Shown: positions 1 to 7,476 of the stretch, in pieces
Layout: the number at the start of each line of letters is the position of its first letter
Numbering within the stretch: position 1 is the first letter of the stretch
Origin: Bacillota bacterium
GTDB taxonomy: Bacteria; Bacillota; Clostridia; Peptostreptococcales; Anaerovoracaceae
NCBI GenBank assembly: GCA_022793795.1
Contig: JAAWDM010000004.1
Location: 1-38,942 of the forward strand
DNA length: 38,942 nucleotides
Direction of reading: 5' to 3'
Notes under the pieces: model-generated
Databases searched by the model: none
What the model was told of the DNA's origin: nothing
What the model saw: only the letters and a program-made list of their open reading frames with translations
Translations under genes and position numbers: made by a program

Positions 1-1201
1 AATAGCAGACCCACTTGATGACGGCACGGGGGTCTGGCGTCAGATGCATGTGATAGAGAACTTTTTGGTGATAGAGATTCAGATGACTGGACACTGTAGC
101 GGGAAAGGCCTTAATCGTCTCTGTGGATTCGGTAAATTCCAAGGGCTGACCGAAAACCTGCCCGGAGAAATGAATCTCACTGCGGTTCATGGTCAGATGG
201 CCGTATCCAGCTTGGGGATTTATATGGCCGTCAGGGCCTACTGCCCCTACGGTTACATCGCTTTCCAAAGGCTCATCCAGGTCAATCTCATCCTGCTGCC
301 AGAAATACCATTGGTTAATAGTATCGAAAGGAATCTGCCCCAGGGGGGATTCCCCCTGATGAGTCAATCGATAGTCGGCGGTCAGCCGTGCTGCTGCACC
401 GCAGGCGGTGCAGCGGATGGTATCCGCAGTGCAGATTTCCATCTGGAATTCTGCACTGCAGCACGGGCAGCGGTAGAGAATTCCGTCCAGACCCAGAGCA
501 GGGGTTTTGCAACGATAGGGTATGCCCGGGAGGACAGCCTCTTCATCATGCAGGATAGCGGCTTCCAGCATTTCATTAATTTGGTCTATGGACATATCCT
601 TTAAATCAGCGGCGTCGAAAAGCTTTGAAGTAGTCACTTGGATGCGACCGGGACGAAAGCCGGATTTGCCCCATTTTGGCAGGGTCTTGTAAGCGCCGTT
701 GCCAGTGACAGTATAGACGTCGATAGCCAGCTTTTTTACCAACTGGGCGGTGCCTTCCGTCACATTGAGGGAATGACCGAAACAGGTCAGGCGACCTTCA
801 GGAAAGAGGACGATGATCTGACCGTCTTCTTTGGCCCGCATGATGGAAAGAATGGTGCGGATGTCGGCGCAGTACATTTTCTTAGGGATGACAGCCATCT
901 GCTTTAAAAACCAACCGATTTTTGGCCTAACCGTAAAATGCTCGCTGACCACAAAGGTGGGGCGATGGGGAAGGAGGGTCAGGGCTACCAGAATGAAATC
1001 CATATTAGAAATATGAGGACAGACTACGAGGGCAGGTTGACCCTTTCGGATTTTTTTGATAGCTGTGCGGTCACAATGGATATGGAGCCGCAGCCGCAGA
1101 TAAAGCCCAGCAATGATGCAGAGGGGATAATATATGAAGGGATTGGGTTTGCCAATCTTTTTTATTTTTTTGGTAGAAGCGGATTTGCTTGTTTCAGTCA
1201 T
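1..1201 (-). CDS. 1-acylglycerol-3-phosphate acyltransferase family protein with C-terminal zinc ribbon (3' end outside window)
   Basis: Read on the minus strand, an open frame runs from an ATG at 1201 to the window edge (400 codons, no stop), so the C-terminus is missing. An AAAGGAG site lies about 8 nt upstream of the ATG. The first 200 residues look like a PlsC/LPLAT acyltransferase: HX4D (HISNMD, residues 63-68) is the catalytic pair and FPEGR (133-137) the phosphate-binding motif. This family moves an acyl group onto lysophosphatidate at the membrane. Residues 245-267 carry CPCC then CTAC, a C-x2-C/C-x2-C zinc ribbon not usual in PlsC, followed by at least 130 residues I do not recognise. 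Single-domain PlsC proteins are about 200-250 residues, so this is a larger, composite member. The substrate is unknown. The gene is divergent from the sigma factor operon. Confidence 0.85.
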   Translation of the reverse strand, partial: MTETSKSASTKKIKKIGKPNPFIYYPLCIIAGLYLRLRLHIHCDRTAIKKIRKGQPALVVCPHISNMDFILVALTLLPHRPTFVVSEHFTVRPKIGWFLKQMAVIPKKMYCADIRTILSIMRAKEDGQIIVLFPEGRLTCFGHSLNVTEGTAQLVKKLAIDVYTVTGNGAYKTLPKWGKSGFRPGRIQVTTSKLFDAADLKDMSIDQINEMLEAAILHDEEAVLPGIPYRCKTPALGLDGILYRCPCCSAEFQMEICTADTIRCTACGAAARLTADYRLTHQGESPLGQIPFDTINQWYFWQQDEIDLDEPLESDVTVGAVGPDGHINPQAGYGHLTMNRSEIHFSGQVFGQPLEFTESTETIKAFPATVSSHLNLYHQKVLYHMHLTPDPRAVIKWVCY

Positions 1202-1253
1202 GAAAGTCTCCTTTAGCGTTTGATGGGAATTTTCCGAAAGCATCTTTATGTCT

Positions 1254-1283
1254 ATTATATATCTCCAAGCCGCTTTATTACAA
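1254..1283 (-). promoter_or_regulatory. Promoter of the acyltransferase gene
   Basis: On the minus strand, TTGTAA (1283-1278) and TATAAT (1259-1254) are 18 bp apart, about 50 bp upstream of the acyltransferase start. This is a sigma-A-type promoter. No equally good promoter is seen for the divergent sigma factor gene; a TACAAT at 1345-1350 lacks a matching -35 box. Confidence 0.55.
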
Positions 1284-1429
1284 TACACGATTATGTTTTT
1301 CTTTCGCAGGTCAATCCAGGAGTGCGTTTTTTCTGGGAATGATGTACAATTAAATTAAGATGAAAAATAGGTGAGGGTTTTTCGCCGGTGAAACGACTAA
1401 AAGGTGAAAAGGGGAGAAAGGAGATTCAT

Positions 1430-2002
1430 ATGGATAACGGTGTCAGTAGCTACCGCCGTTTTCAAAATGGAGATCAGGATGCTTTTGTAGAGATTGTGGA
1501 TATGTATCGGGAAAACCTCATGCTTTTTCTTTATCGGTTTGTGTGTGATATGAATACAGCCGAGGATTTGGCAGAGGATGTGTTTGTAGAGATTCTGCTG
1601 CACCCGAAAAGGTTTCACTTTCAATGCAGTTTAAAGACGTGGCTTTTTACCATCGGCCGCAATAAGGCAGTCAGCCATATACGAAAACAGTCCAAAATAA
1701 CCTACTTGCATCCAGCGGATGCAGGACAGCTGATGGAGGAGGGCAGTCGGCCTCATGAGTCCTTAGAGGAAGTCGTACTCCAAAGCGAGGAAAAACAGGC
1801 CTTAAGTCGAGCTATGGACAGACTTACAGATGATTACAGAGCAGCCCTTCATCTGGTCTATTTTGAAGAAATGACTTATGAGGAAGCTGGCCGGATTATG
1901 AAAAAAAGCCGGAAACAGATAGAAAATCTCGTATATAGGGGTAAACAATCACTTCGCAAAATGCTAAAAGAGGAGGGGATTGGCATTGAAGAGCAGAGAT
2001 GA
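1430..2002 (+). CDS. ECF-type RNA polymerase sigma factor
   Basis: 190 residues. The start ATG at 1430 is preceded by AAAGGAG (1417-1423, 6-nt spacing) and fits better than an in-frame GTG at 1388. Region 2 (about residues 12-78) has the ECF core pattern, with AEDLAEDVFVEIL followed by WLFTIGRNKAVSHIRK. Region 4 (about 125-180) has LTDDYRAALHLVYFEEMTYEEAG and a helix-turn-helix ending in KSRKQIENLVYRGKQSLRKML. Regions 1 and 3 are missing, as in ECF sigma factors, which redirect RNA polymerase to a small regulon, usually in response to envelope signals. The stop codon overlaps the next gene, the probable anti-sigma factor, and two serpins follow. The operon is therefore probably its own target, but I could not identify an ECF -35/-10 pair upstream. 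Confidence 0.9.
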   Translation: MDNGVSSYRRFQNGDQDAFVEIVDMYRENLMLFLYRFVCDMNTAEDLAEDVFVEILLHPKRFHFQCSLKTWLFTIGRNKAVSHIRKQSKITYLHPADAGQLMEEGSRPHESLEEVVLQSEEKQALSRAMDRLTDDYRAALHLVYFEEMTYEEAGRIMKKSRKQIENLVYRGKQSLRKMLKEEGIGIEEQR

Positions 2003-2678
2003 GTTTTTGGATAGCATTTATGCCAAACAGGAAACGGCGCTATCACAGCGCAGAGTATATAAAAAGCGGTTTTTTCGTTATGCAACCACAGCGGCGGCTT
2101 GTATCATGGTCATGGTGGGAATCGCGCGTATGGATGCTTTGAAACCAGCCGATGATAGCAGTATCTACGATATGGCAGCCCCAGAGAGTTACAGCGCTAT
2201 GACCGATGGTAAGGAAAAGAGCGATGCTGCGACAGTTACAGAAGAAACCAGTAAATTGGATTCTACCAAGCGGGTAGAACCAGGAACAGAGCAAATAGGG
2301 GAGGACACAAAAAAGGAGATAGAGGATAAAGAAGTCGGCTCCGATTATGATTCAGAGATAGAATCCGATAGCGTTTCACCTGAAGATCAGCCAATCGTTG
2401 GGTGGTATTGTCTTCCGGTGGCCATAGAAATCGAAGATAAAACTGGAAAGACTGTCAGATATCACTCTGATCAGGAAATCTTCGATGGAATGGAATGGAT
2501 TCACGATGTATGTGAGCAGGGTATCGCCATTTCAAAAGAGAAACTGACGGAAGAGCAAAAAACAGAGTTTGTTTATAAAGTGACGGCGGTCTACAGTATG
2601 CCGGATGACCCGGATAGCTGGGATAGCGACAGAATTTACTATATTTTCCAGGATGTAGAAGGATTTTGGAAAGAGTAG
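1986..2678 (+). CDS. Probable membrane anti-sigma factor
   Basis: 230 residues from a TTG at 1986. AGGAGG at 1971-1976 gives 9-nt spacing; a TTG at 1980 is the alternative but only 3 nt from that site. The gene overlaps the sigma gene by 17 nt, the usual layout of an ECF sigma and its partner. A short basic cytoplasmic segment (residues 1-31, ending KKRFFRY) precedes one short hydrophobic helix (about 32-47). The remainder is an acidic Ser/Thr-rich linker (about 65-130) and a folded-looking extracellular domain of about 100 residues containing VGWYCLPVAIEIEDKTGK. I recognise no named domain and no zinc-binding HxxxCxxC motif. The assignment rests on gene order and topology. The extracellular domain would be the sensor. 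Confidence 0.65.
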   Translation: MKSRDEFLDSIYAKQETALSQRRVYKKRFFRYATTAAACIMVMVGIARMDALKPADDSSIYDMAAPESYSAMTDGKEKSDAATVTEETSKLDSTKRVEPGTEQIGEDTKKEIEDKEVGSDYDSEIESDSVSPEDQPIVGWYCLPVAIEIEDKTGKTVRYHSDQEIFDGMEWIHDVCEQGIAISKEKLTEEQKTEFVYKVTAVYSMPDDPDSWDSDRIYYIFQDVEGFWKE

Positions 2679-2707
2679 TCCAAAGAATAATAGAAGGGGG
2701 TAAAAAG

Positions 2708-4018
2708 ATGAATGATGTTATGATTAAGGGCATAAGCGTATTGGTTACCGTGTTGTTAGGATTCGGTGCGGCAGCCAGCGGAGACAGTGCAAAGGAACCA
2801 CAGGGTTCAGGCCAGTATCCGTCAGAGAAGACGGTGACAGAAAAGATTGTAGACATCGTAGATCGCGCTAGACCGGAACGGGAAGGGGCAAAGGCTTCTG
2901 CAGAGCTGACTGACGTTAACACAGCAGTTTCTGACGCTTCTGTAAAACTGTTTCAAGGGACGGTAGCAAAGGACGTTGCGGTAGGTAAAAGCGTAATGGT
3001 TTCACCGGTATCCATTTTATCGGCAATGGCTCTGACCGAGGCGGGAGCTGCTGGAAAGACCTTGGAGGAAATGGAGAAGGCCTTTGGATGCAGCAGAGAG
3101 GATTTACAACAATGGATGAAGGGCTGGACCGACGCGCTTCAGGTGGGAAAAAAGACCAAGTGTACTGCTGCCAATTCCTTTTGGTATCGAAGCAGCTTTA
3201 CACCGAAGCCAACTTACCTAAAGACACTGGATGAGATTTTTGCAGCAGAAGCCTATCCATCGACCTTTGACAGTGAGACGGTGAAAGCCATCAACGACTG
3301 GTGTAAGAATCATACGGACGGCATGATTCCAAAGATTTTAGAGGACCTGTCTCCGGACCAGACAGCAGTTCTAATCAATGCAGTGGCCTTCGATGGCAAC
3401 TGGAAGGCGCCTTATGAGGACTACCAGGTTCAGGACATGAAGTTCACAGATGAAGCAGGAGAACAGCAGAAAGCTAGGATGCTTTGTAGCACGGAAGCGC
3501 GATATATCCACGATGAAAAGACCACTGGATTTATCAAACCTTACAGCGACGGCTATAGCTTTGTGGCCATGCTGCCAAAGAAGGGCGTGACCATGGAGGA
3601 GTATTTGAAAAACTTTGATGGAGCAGCTTTCCGTGGACTTCTGGCATCAGAGCAAAAAGCGGACGTCTATACCAGACTGCCGGAGTTTAAACTGGAATAC
3701 AATGCAGAAGCCGTGAAGGACACGCTGAAATCCATGGGCATCCGCCAAGCCTTTGACGGCGCTACAGCCGACTTTTCAGGAATGAGTGATGTGAGTCAAG
3801 GCAATCTGTATATTGGAAGCATTATTCATAAGACATATATCGAGGTGAATCAAAAAGGAACTAAAGCGGCAGCGGTGACGGCTGTCATCGTAGAGTGTAC
3901 CTCTGCGGCAATAGAGCAGAAGTATTATGAAGTATATCTGGATCGACCGTTTCTGTATGCCATTATCGACGACGCCACAGGCATACCGGTATTTATGGGT
4001 GCGGTCATGGGATTATAG
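2708..4018 (+). CDS. Secreted serpin (serine or cysteine protease inhibitor)
   Basis: 436 residues. ATG 2708 follows a GGGGG-type site (2691-2700). A frame extension back to a TTG at 2666 would overlap the anti-sigma gene and hide the signal peptide. The N-terminus (residues 1-24) is a Sec signal without a lipobox, followed by a Lys/Glu/Ser-rich linker and a full serpin fold (about 90-436). Diagnostic parts are NSFWYR, the hinge KGTKAAAVTAV (383-393) with small residues at P12-P9, as in inhibitory serpins, and the C-terminal RPFLYAIID...PVFMGAV. Counting from the hinge glycine (P15, Gly384) as in alpha-1-antitrypsin puts P1-P1' at Thr398-Ser399, with Cys at P2. Serpins trap a protease irreversibly through loop insertion. 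Part of the sigma/anti-sigma/serpin operon, 29 nt after the previous stop. Confidence 0.93.
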   Translation: MNDVMIKGISVLVTVLLGFGAAASGDSAKEPQGSGQYPSEKTVTEKIVDIVDRARPEREGAKASAELTDVNTAVSDASVKLFQGTVAKDVAVGKSVMVSPVSILSAMALTEAGAAGKTLEEMEKAFGCSREDLQQWMKGWTDALQVGKKTKCTAANSFWYRSSFTPKPTYLKTLDEIFAAEAYPSTFDSETVKAINDWCKNHTDGMIPKILEDLSPDQTAVLINAVAFDGNWKAPYEDYQVQDMKFTDEAGEQQKARMLCSTEARYIHDEKTTGFIKPYSDGYSFVAMLPKKGVTMEEYLKNFDGAAFRGLLASEQKADVYTRLPEFKLEYNAEAVKDTLKSMGIRQAFDGATADFSGMSDVSQGNLYIGSIIHKTYIEVNQKGTKAAAVTAVIVECTSAAIEQKYYEVYLDRPFLYAIIDDATGIPVFMGAVMGL

Positions 4019-4033
4019 GAAAGGGAGGATTTG

Positions 4034-5341
4034 ATGATGAGAGGAAAAAAAAGGATGTTATCAGCATTGCTGATTTTAGTCATGTTAGCGGTGATGGGGT
4101 TGCAGGCCGGCTGCGCGGCTAAAGCTGAGGAGCATGCCAATGCCACAGGCAAAACGGATGTCCCCAAGGGAGAAATTTTGGAACTGACGGCTAATGCGGC
4201 AGGAACCCCTAGGCTGGAGGGAGAGAACTTTAAATGCTTCAGCGGAGAAGAGGATAATGTGACGGATTTTGGAATCAAACTCTTTCAACAGACTCTGGCT
4301 GACGGAAAGAATTCTATGATATCCCCCTTATCTGCCATTTTAGCTTTGGCTATGACAGCCCAAGGCGCCCAGGGGGAGACCAGAGAGGAACTTGAGACCC
4401 TGTTTAATACGGATATCGACTATCTATGTGCAGTATTAAACCATTATCAGAACGCCCTTATGAATAGGGAAAATGCTGCATTGGCCATTGCCAACTCCAT
4501 ATGGATTCGTGACGAAGAAGACAGACTGACGGTGGAAGAACAGTTCTTAGTGGATTCCAGAGAATATTTCCATGCTCAGGCATATCAGGCAGCTTTCGAT
4601 GATGAGACGGTGAAGGCCATGAACGAATGGTGCAAGGAGAAAACCGGCGGCATGATTGAGGAAATCGTGGAGGAACTGACAGAAGAACAGGTGATGCATC
4701 TTTTAAATGCAGTGAGTTTTAACGCTGTATGGGAGAAGCCTTATCACAGTTATCAGGTAGGGAATATGGATTTCCACACAGAGTCAGGTAAAGCCCAGAA
4801 GATGGAGGCTATGTTTGGCGAGGAATCCTTGTATATTGCCGATGAGAAGGCCCAGGGATTTATAAAACCGTATGAAGATGGATATGCCTTCATGGCGTTG
4901 CTGCCAAAAGAGGGAGTATCAGTGGCTGATTATGTCGCTTCCATGACTGGAGAAAGTTTCCGTGCTCTGCTGAGAAATGCCAGCGAGGAAACCGTACAGA
5001 CCGTACTCCCTAAGTTTACCAGTGAATACAGCGTGGAGATGATTCCAGCGCTGAGGGCTCTGGGCGTAGAACTTCTATTTGACGATATGCAGGCGGATCT
5101 CAGCGGTCTGGGCACATCCACTAGAGGAAATCTGTATGTGTCCGCTGTATTTCAAAAGACCTTTATCACAGTGGACACAGAGGGAACCAGGGCGGCTGCA
5201 GTAACCGATGTGGTTACAGAAGATAAAGCGGCGCCCCTTGAAACCAAGGTAGTTCGGCTGGACAGACCGTTTATTTATGCCATCATCGATACAAAAAAGA
5301 ATGTACCGATTTTCATGGGGACAGTTATGGAAATGGCGTAA
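4034..5341 (+). CDS. Serpin lipoprotein
   Basis: 435 residues from ATG 4034; ATG 4037 is equally possible, both behind GGGAGG at 4023-4028. The N-terminus is a lipoprotein signal: basic MRGKKR, a hydrophobic stretch and the lipobox LQAGC with Cys27 as the lipidated residue, so it should be tethered to the outer face of the membrane. The serpin domain covers about residues 75-435 with NSIWIR, the inhibitory hinge EGTRAAAVTDV and the end RPFIYAIID...PIFMGTV. The same count from Gly384 gives P1-P1' Lys398-Ala399, which predicts trypsin-like targets, unlike the upstream paralogue. The reactive loop is also two residues shorter. The two serpins are clearly related tandem copies that have diverged in anchoring and target residue. 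Last gene of the operon. Confidence 0.93.
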   Translation: MMRGKKRMLSALLILVMLAVMGLQAGCAAKAEEHANATGKTDVPKGEILELTANAAGTPRLEGENFKCFSGEEDNVTDFGIKLFQQTLADGKNSMISPLSAILALAMTAQGAQGETREELETLFNTDIDYLCAVLNHYQNALMNRENAALAIANSIWIRDEEDRLTVEEQFLVDSREYFHAQAYQAAFDDETVKAMNEWCKEKTGGMIEEIVEELTEEQVMHLLNAVSFNAVWEKPYHSYQVGNMDFHTESGKAQKMEAMFGEESLYIADEKAQGFIKPYEDGYAFMALLPKEGVSVADYVASMTGESFRALLRNASEETVQTVLPKFTSEYSVEMIPALRALGVELLFDDMQADLSGLGTSTRGNLYVSAVFQKTFITVDTEGTRAAAVTDVVTEDKAAPLETKVVRLDRPFIYAIIDTKKNVPIFMGTVMEMA

Positions 5342-5370
5342 AAGAATATAAATTTATGTTGGAAAATGTG

Positions 5371-5397
5371 TTGCATTTAGGTAGACTGTGGTATACT
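5371..5397 (+). promoter_or_regulatory. Promoter of the Mrp-family ATPase gene
   Basis: TTGCAT (5371-5376) and TATACT (5392-5397), with a TG one base before the -10 box (extended -10). The 15-bp spacer is short, which the extended -10 may compensate. It lies 49 bp upstream of the start codon and separates this gene from the serpin operon. Confidence 0.55.
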
Positions 5398-5445
5398 AAT
5401 TAGAGTACAAAAGTGAAATATGGCAAATACAAGGAGTGATTTGGT

Positions 5446-6285
5446 ATGAACAGTCAATCAAATGTAAAGAAAATGATCGGCGTGATATCCGGCAAAGGTG
5501 GCGTAGGTAAGTCCTCGGTGACTTCCATGCTGGCAGTAGCTACCCAGCGTCTGGGATATAATGTGGCGATTTTAGATGCGGATATTACAGGGCCATCGAT
5601 TCCTACTGCCTTTGGACTTAAGGAAAAAGCTGTGGGAAGCGACTTGGGCATTTTCCCAGTGGTTTCCAAAACAGGGATTAAGACCATGTCTGTCAATTCC
5701 TTGCTAGAGGATACCACAGACCCTGTAGTATGGAGAGGGCCGGTACTCAGCGGCGTCATCGAGCAGTTTTGGAACGATGTCATCTGGGAAGATGTAGACG
5801 TAATGTATGTGGATATGCCTCCAGGAACTGGCGATGTGGCGCTGACCGTATTTCAGTCTCTTCCGCTGGACGGCCTGGTAATCGTCACTTCCCCGCAGGA
5901 ACTGGTTTCCATGATCGTAGAGAAAGCGGTGAAAATGGCCAGCATGATGAAGGTGCCAATCGTAGGTATTGTGGAGAACATGTCCTATTACATCTGTCCG
6001 GACTGCGGCAAGGAGCATAAGATTTTCGGTGAAAGCCATATTGAAGAGGTTGCAGCCAAGTACGGCATCACGGAACTTTCCAGGCTTCCTATCAATCCAA
6101 AGATTGCAGCAGCCTGTGACAAAGGCATGATTGAACTGTTTGAAGGAACTTGGTTGGATAACATGGTAGACGCCTGTCTTGCAGCGGAGAATCCGGACAA
6201 ACACGACGGCGCGCCGGAGCCGCCAGAAGGATGTACCGGCAGTTGCGATAGCTGCGGCGTAGAAGGCTGCGGCAGTAGACAGTAG
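5446..6285 (+). CDS. Mrp/NBP35 (ApbC)-family iron-sulfur carrier P-loop ATPase
   Basis: 279 residues, ATG 5446 behind AAGGAG. The deviant Walker A GKGGVGKSS (residues 16-24) and the stretch VMYVDMPPGTGDVALTVFQ are typical of the MinD/Mrp group. The conserved CPDC (Cys184, Cys187) is the site that bridges a [4Fe-4S] cluster in Mrp/Nbp35 dimers. The C-terminal tail is Cys-rich (Cys263, 267, 270, 275 within CTGSCDSCGVEGC), giving a possible extra metal or cluster site at the opposite end from the N-terminal ferredoxin-like site of eukaryotic Nbp35. The expected role is transfer of Fe-S clusters to apoproteins in the cytoplasm. It stands alone between a promoter and a terminator. Confidence 0.9.
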   Translation: MNSQSNVKKMIGVISGKGGVGKSSVTSMLAVATQRLGYNVAILDADITGPSIPTAFGLKEKAVGSDLGIFPVVSKTGIKTMSVNSLLEDTTDPVVWRGPVLSGVIEQFWNDVIWEDVDVMYVDMPPGTGDVALTVFQSLPLDGLVIVTSPQELVSMIVEKAVKMASMMKVPIVGIVENMSYYICPDCGKEHKIFGESHIEEVAAKYGITELSRLPINPKIAAACDKGMIELFEGTWLDNMVDACLAAENPDKHDGAPEPPEGCTGSCDSCGVEGCGSRQ

Positions 6286-6322
6286 TTTCGTCAAAATAAA
6301 ATATGATTTTTATGAGGCTGCT

Positions 6323-6368
6323 CTGCCGGAAGACCTTTAAGTCTTCTGACAGGGTAGTTCTTTTTTTC
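6323..6368 (+). terminator. Intrinsic terminator after the Mrp-family gene
   Basis: A stem of CTGCCGGAAGAC (6323-6334) and GTCTTCTGACAG (6341-6352) around a CTTTAA loop, with one mismatch, followed by a T-rich run at 6358-6367. Confidence 0.8.
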
Positions 6369-6503
6369 ATAAAACCGCTGAATAAAATCCATTTTGGCGA
6401 GGAATCTCTCAAATCTTCTCATAAAATCCAAAATTTTTGATGTAATGTCGAAGAATTCAAAAATGTGAGAACTATTGGGCTGCCAACGGTTACAAAATCT
6501 TTC

Positions 6504-6532
6504 TTGATTTTTTATTTGCAGTTTTATATAAT
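6504..6532 (+). promoter_or_regulatory. Promoter of the larEBC-nickel transport operon
   Basis: TTGATT (6504-6509), 17-bp spacer, TATAAT (6527-6532). Transcription should begin near 6539, leaving about 190 nt of untranslated leader before larE. A much shorter leader would suffice for translation alone. Confidence 0.75.
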
Positions 6533-6539
6533 AATAGAG

Positions 6540-6700
6540 AATTATATCCCGCTTCAGAAGAAGCGGACGCCTTTCAGAAGAAAGGATTTTACAGCGATTA
6601 GCTTGCTAAAATCGCTAAAGCATAGAATGAAACGTAACCATTGCCACGAAGGCAGTAACCGCAGAAAGAAGGATGCGGACTGTTTTCGTGTTTTTTTGTT
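6540..6700 (+). promoter_or_regulatory. Structured leader RNA of the lar/nik operon, candidate riboswitch or attenuator
   Basis: Three hairpins precede an intrinsic terminator. Hairpin 1 is CCGCTTC-AGAA-GAAGCGG (6549-6566), a perfect 7-bp stem. Hairpin 2 is CCTTTC-AGAA-GAAAGG (6570-6585), a perfect 6-bp stem with the same AGAA loop, only 3 nt further on. Hairpin 3 pairs AGCGAT (6593-6598) with ATCGCT (6611-6616) around an inner TAGC/GCTA. The terminator hairpin is at 6646-6697. CCGC+TTC of hairpin 1 could instead pair with GAA...GCGG of the terminator (6668-6678), which would give an antiterminated state. I could not match it to a riboswitch class I know. In this setting nickel, a cofactor precursor or a protein are possible signals (inference). 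Confidence 0.55.
6646..6697 (+). terminator. Intrinsic terminator inside the lar/nik leader
   Basis: Nested stem ACGAA/TTCGT (6646-6650, 6685-6689), CAGT/ACTG (6653-6656, 6679-6682) and CCGCA/TGCGG (6659-6663, 6674-6678), then GTTTTTTT ending at 6697. It lies 35 nt before the larE start and downstream of the operon promoter, so it would abort transcription unless overridden. Confidence 0.7.
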
Positions 6701-6732
6701 AGAAGAAATTCAAAAGGGAAGGAGGAAATCCT

Positions 6733-7476
6733 ATGAATTTGGAAACATTTTTTAGAGGCCATCCGAAAGTGGCCGCGGCTTTTTCCGGCGGTGTGGATTC
6801 CGCTTACCTGCTCCATGAGGCTGTAAAGTGGGGAGCGGATGTGAAAGCATATTTTATCAAAAGTCAGTTTCAACCGGCCTTTGAACTGGAAGACGCCAGG
6901 CGGCTTGCCCAGGAATTGGGTGTAGAGATGGAAGTCATAGAGTTGGATGTATTGGCTGACCAGCAGATTGCCATGAACCCCAAGGACAGGTGCTATCACT
7001 GTAAGAATCGGATTTTCAGCGCCCTGATGGCCCGAGCTCAGGCAGACGGATACACAGAGATTCTGGACGGAACCAATGGTTCTGATGAGGAGGGAGACAG
7101 GCCGGGGATGCGGGCTCTTGCGGAGATGGAGGTACTTTCACCTCTCAGGATTTGCGGACTATCCAAGGAAGAAATCAGGCGGCTGTCCAAAGAGGCAGGG
7201 CTCTTCACCTGGAATAAGCCTTCTTATGCCTGTCTGGCTACCAGAATACCCAGCGGACAGCAGATAACGGAAGATTTGCTGGTTAAGGTGGAGAAGGCGG
7301 AGGCGGCGTTAATTGAGATGGGATTTTCCGATTTGCGTGTGCGAGTATTTCATGGCGGGGCCAGGATTCAGCTTCCAGGTGAACAGGTGATGGACGCAGT
7401 CAGACGGAGAGAGGAAATCATAGCAAAACTCAAGCCATGGTTTGCAGATATTTTGCTGGATATGGAGGGAAGATAG
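6733..7476 (+). CDS. larE: LarE, ATP-dependent pyridinium-3,5-biscarboxylate mononucleotide sulfur transferase
   Basis: 247 residues, ATG 6733 behind GGAAGGAGG. The PP-loop SGGVDS (residues 18-23) binds ATP and adenylylates the substrate carboxylates. LarE converts P2CMN to the dithio form P2TMN, second step of the nickel-pincer nucleotide (NPN) pathway. Three cysteines stand out: DRCYHCK (Cys87, Cys90) and SYACLATR (Cys167). The L. plantarum enzyme, as I recall it, has only the last one and gives up its own sulfur. The three-cysteine type binds a [4Fe-4S] cluster and can act catalytically, so this is probably a cluster-type LarE. First gene of the operon, directly abutting larB. DGTNGSDEEGDRPG and the C-terminal RVRVFHGGARIQLP fit the family and full length. 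Confidence 0.93.
   Translation: MNLETFFRGHPKVAAAFSGGVDSAYLLHEAVKWGADVKAYFIKSQFQPAFELEDARRLAQELGVEMEVIELDVLADQQIAMNPKDRCYHCKNRIFSALMARAQADGYTEILDGTNGSDEEGDRPGMRALAEMEVLSPLRICGLSKEEIRRLSKEAGLFTWNKPSYACLATRIPSGQQITEDLLVKVEKAEAALIEMGFSDLRVRVFHGGARIQLPGEQVMDAVRRREEIIAKLKPWFADILLDMEGR

Noticed and set aside
44-604. Plus-strand open frame at the left end
   Set aside because: It lies opposite the minus-strand acyltransferase, whose motifs are clear; the plus-strand frame has no recognisable content or ribosome binding site.
6540-6700. lar leader as a known NiCo (czcD-type) riboswitch
   Set aside because: I could not find the four-way junction or its conserved purine loops as I remember them; left as unclassified.
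6465-6755. Possible 96-residue gene before larE
   Set aside because: It covers the promoter, hairpins and terminator of the lar leader and overlaps the larE start; no ribosome binding site and a composition unlike protein.
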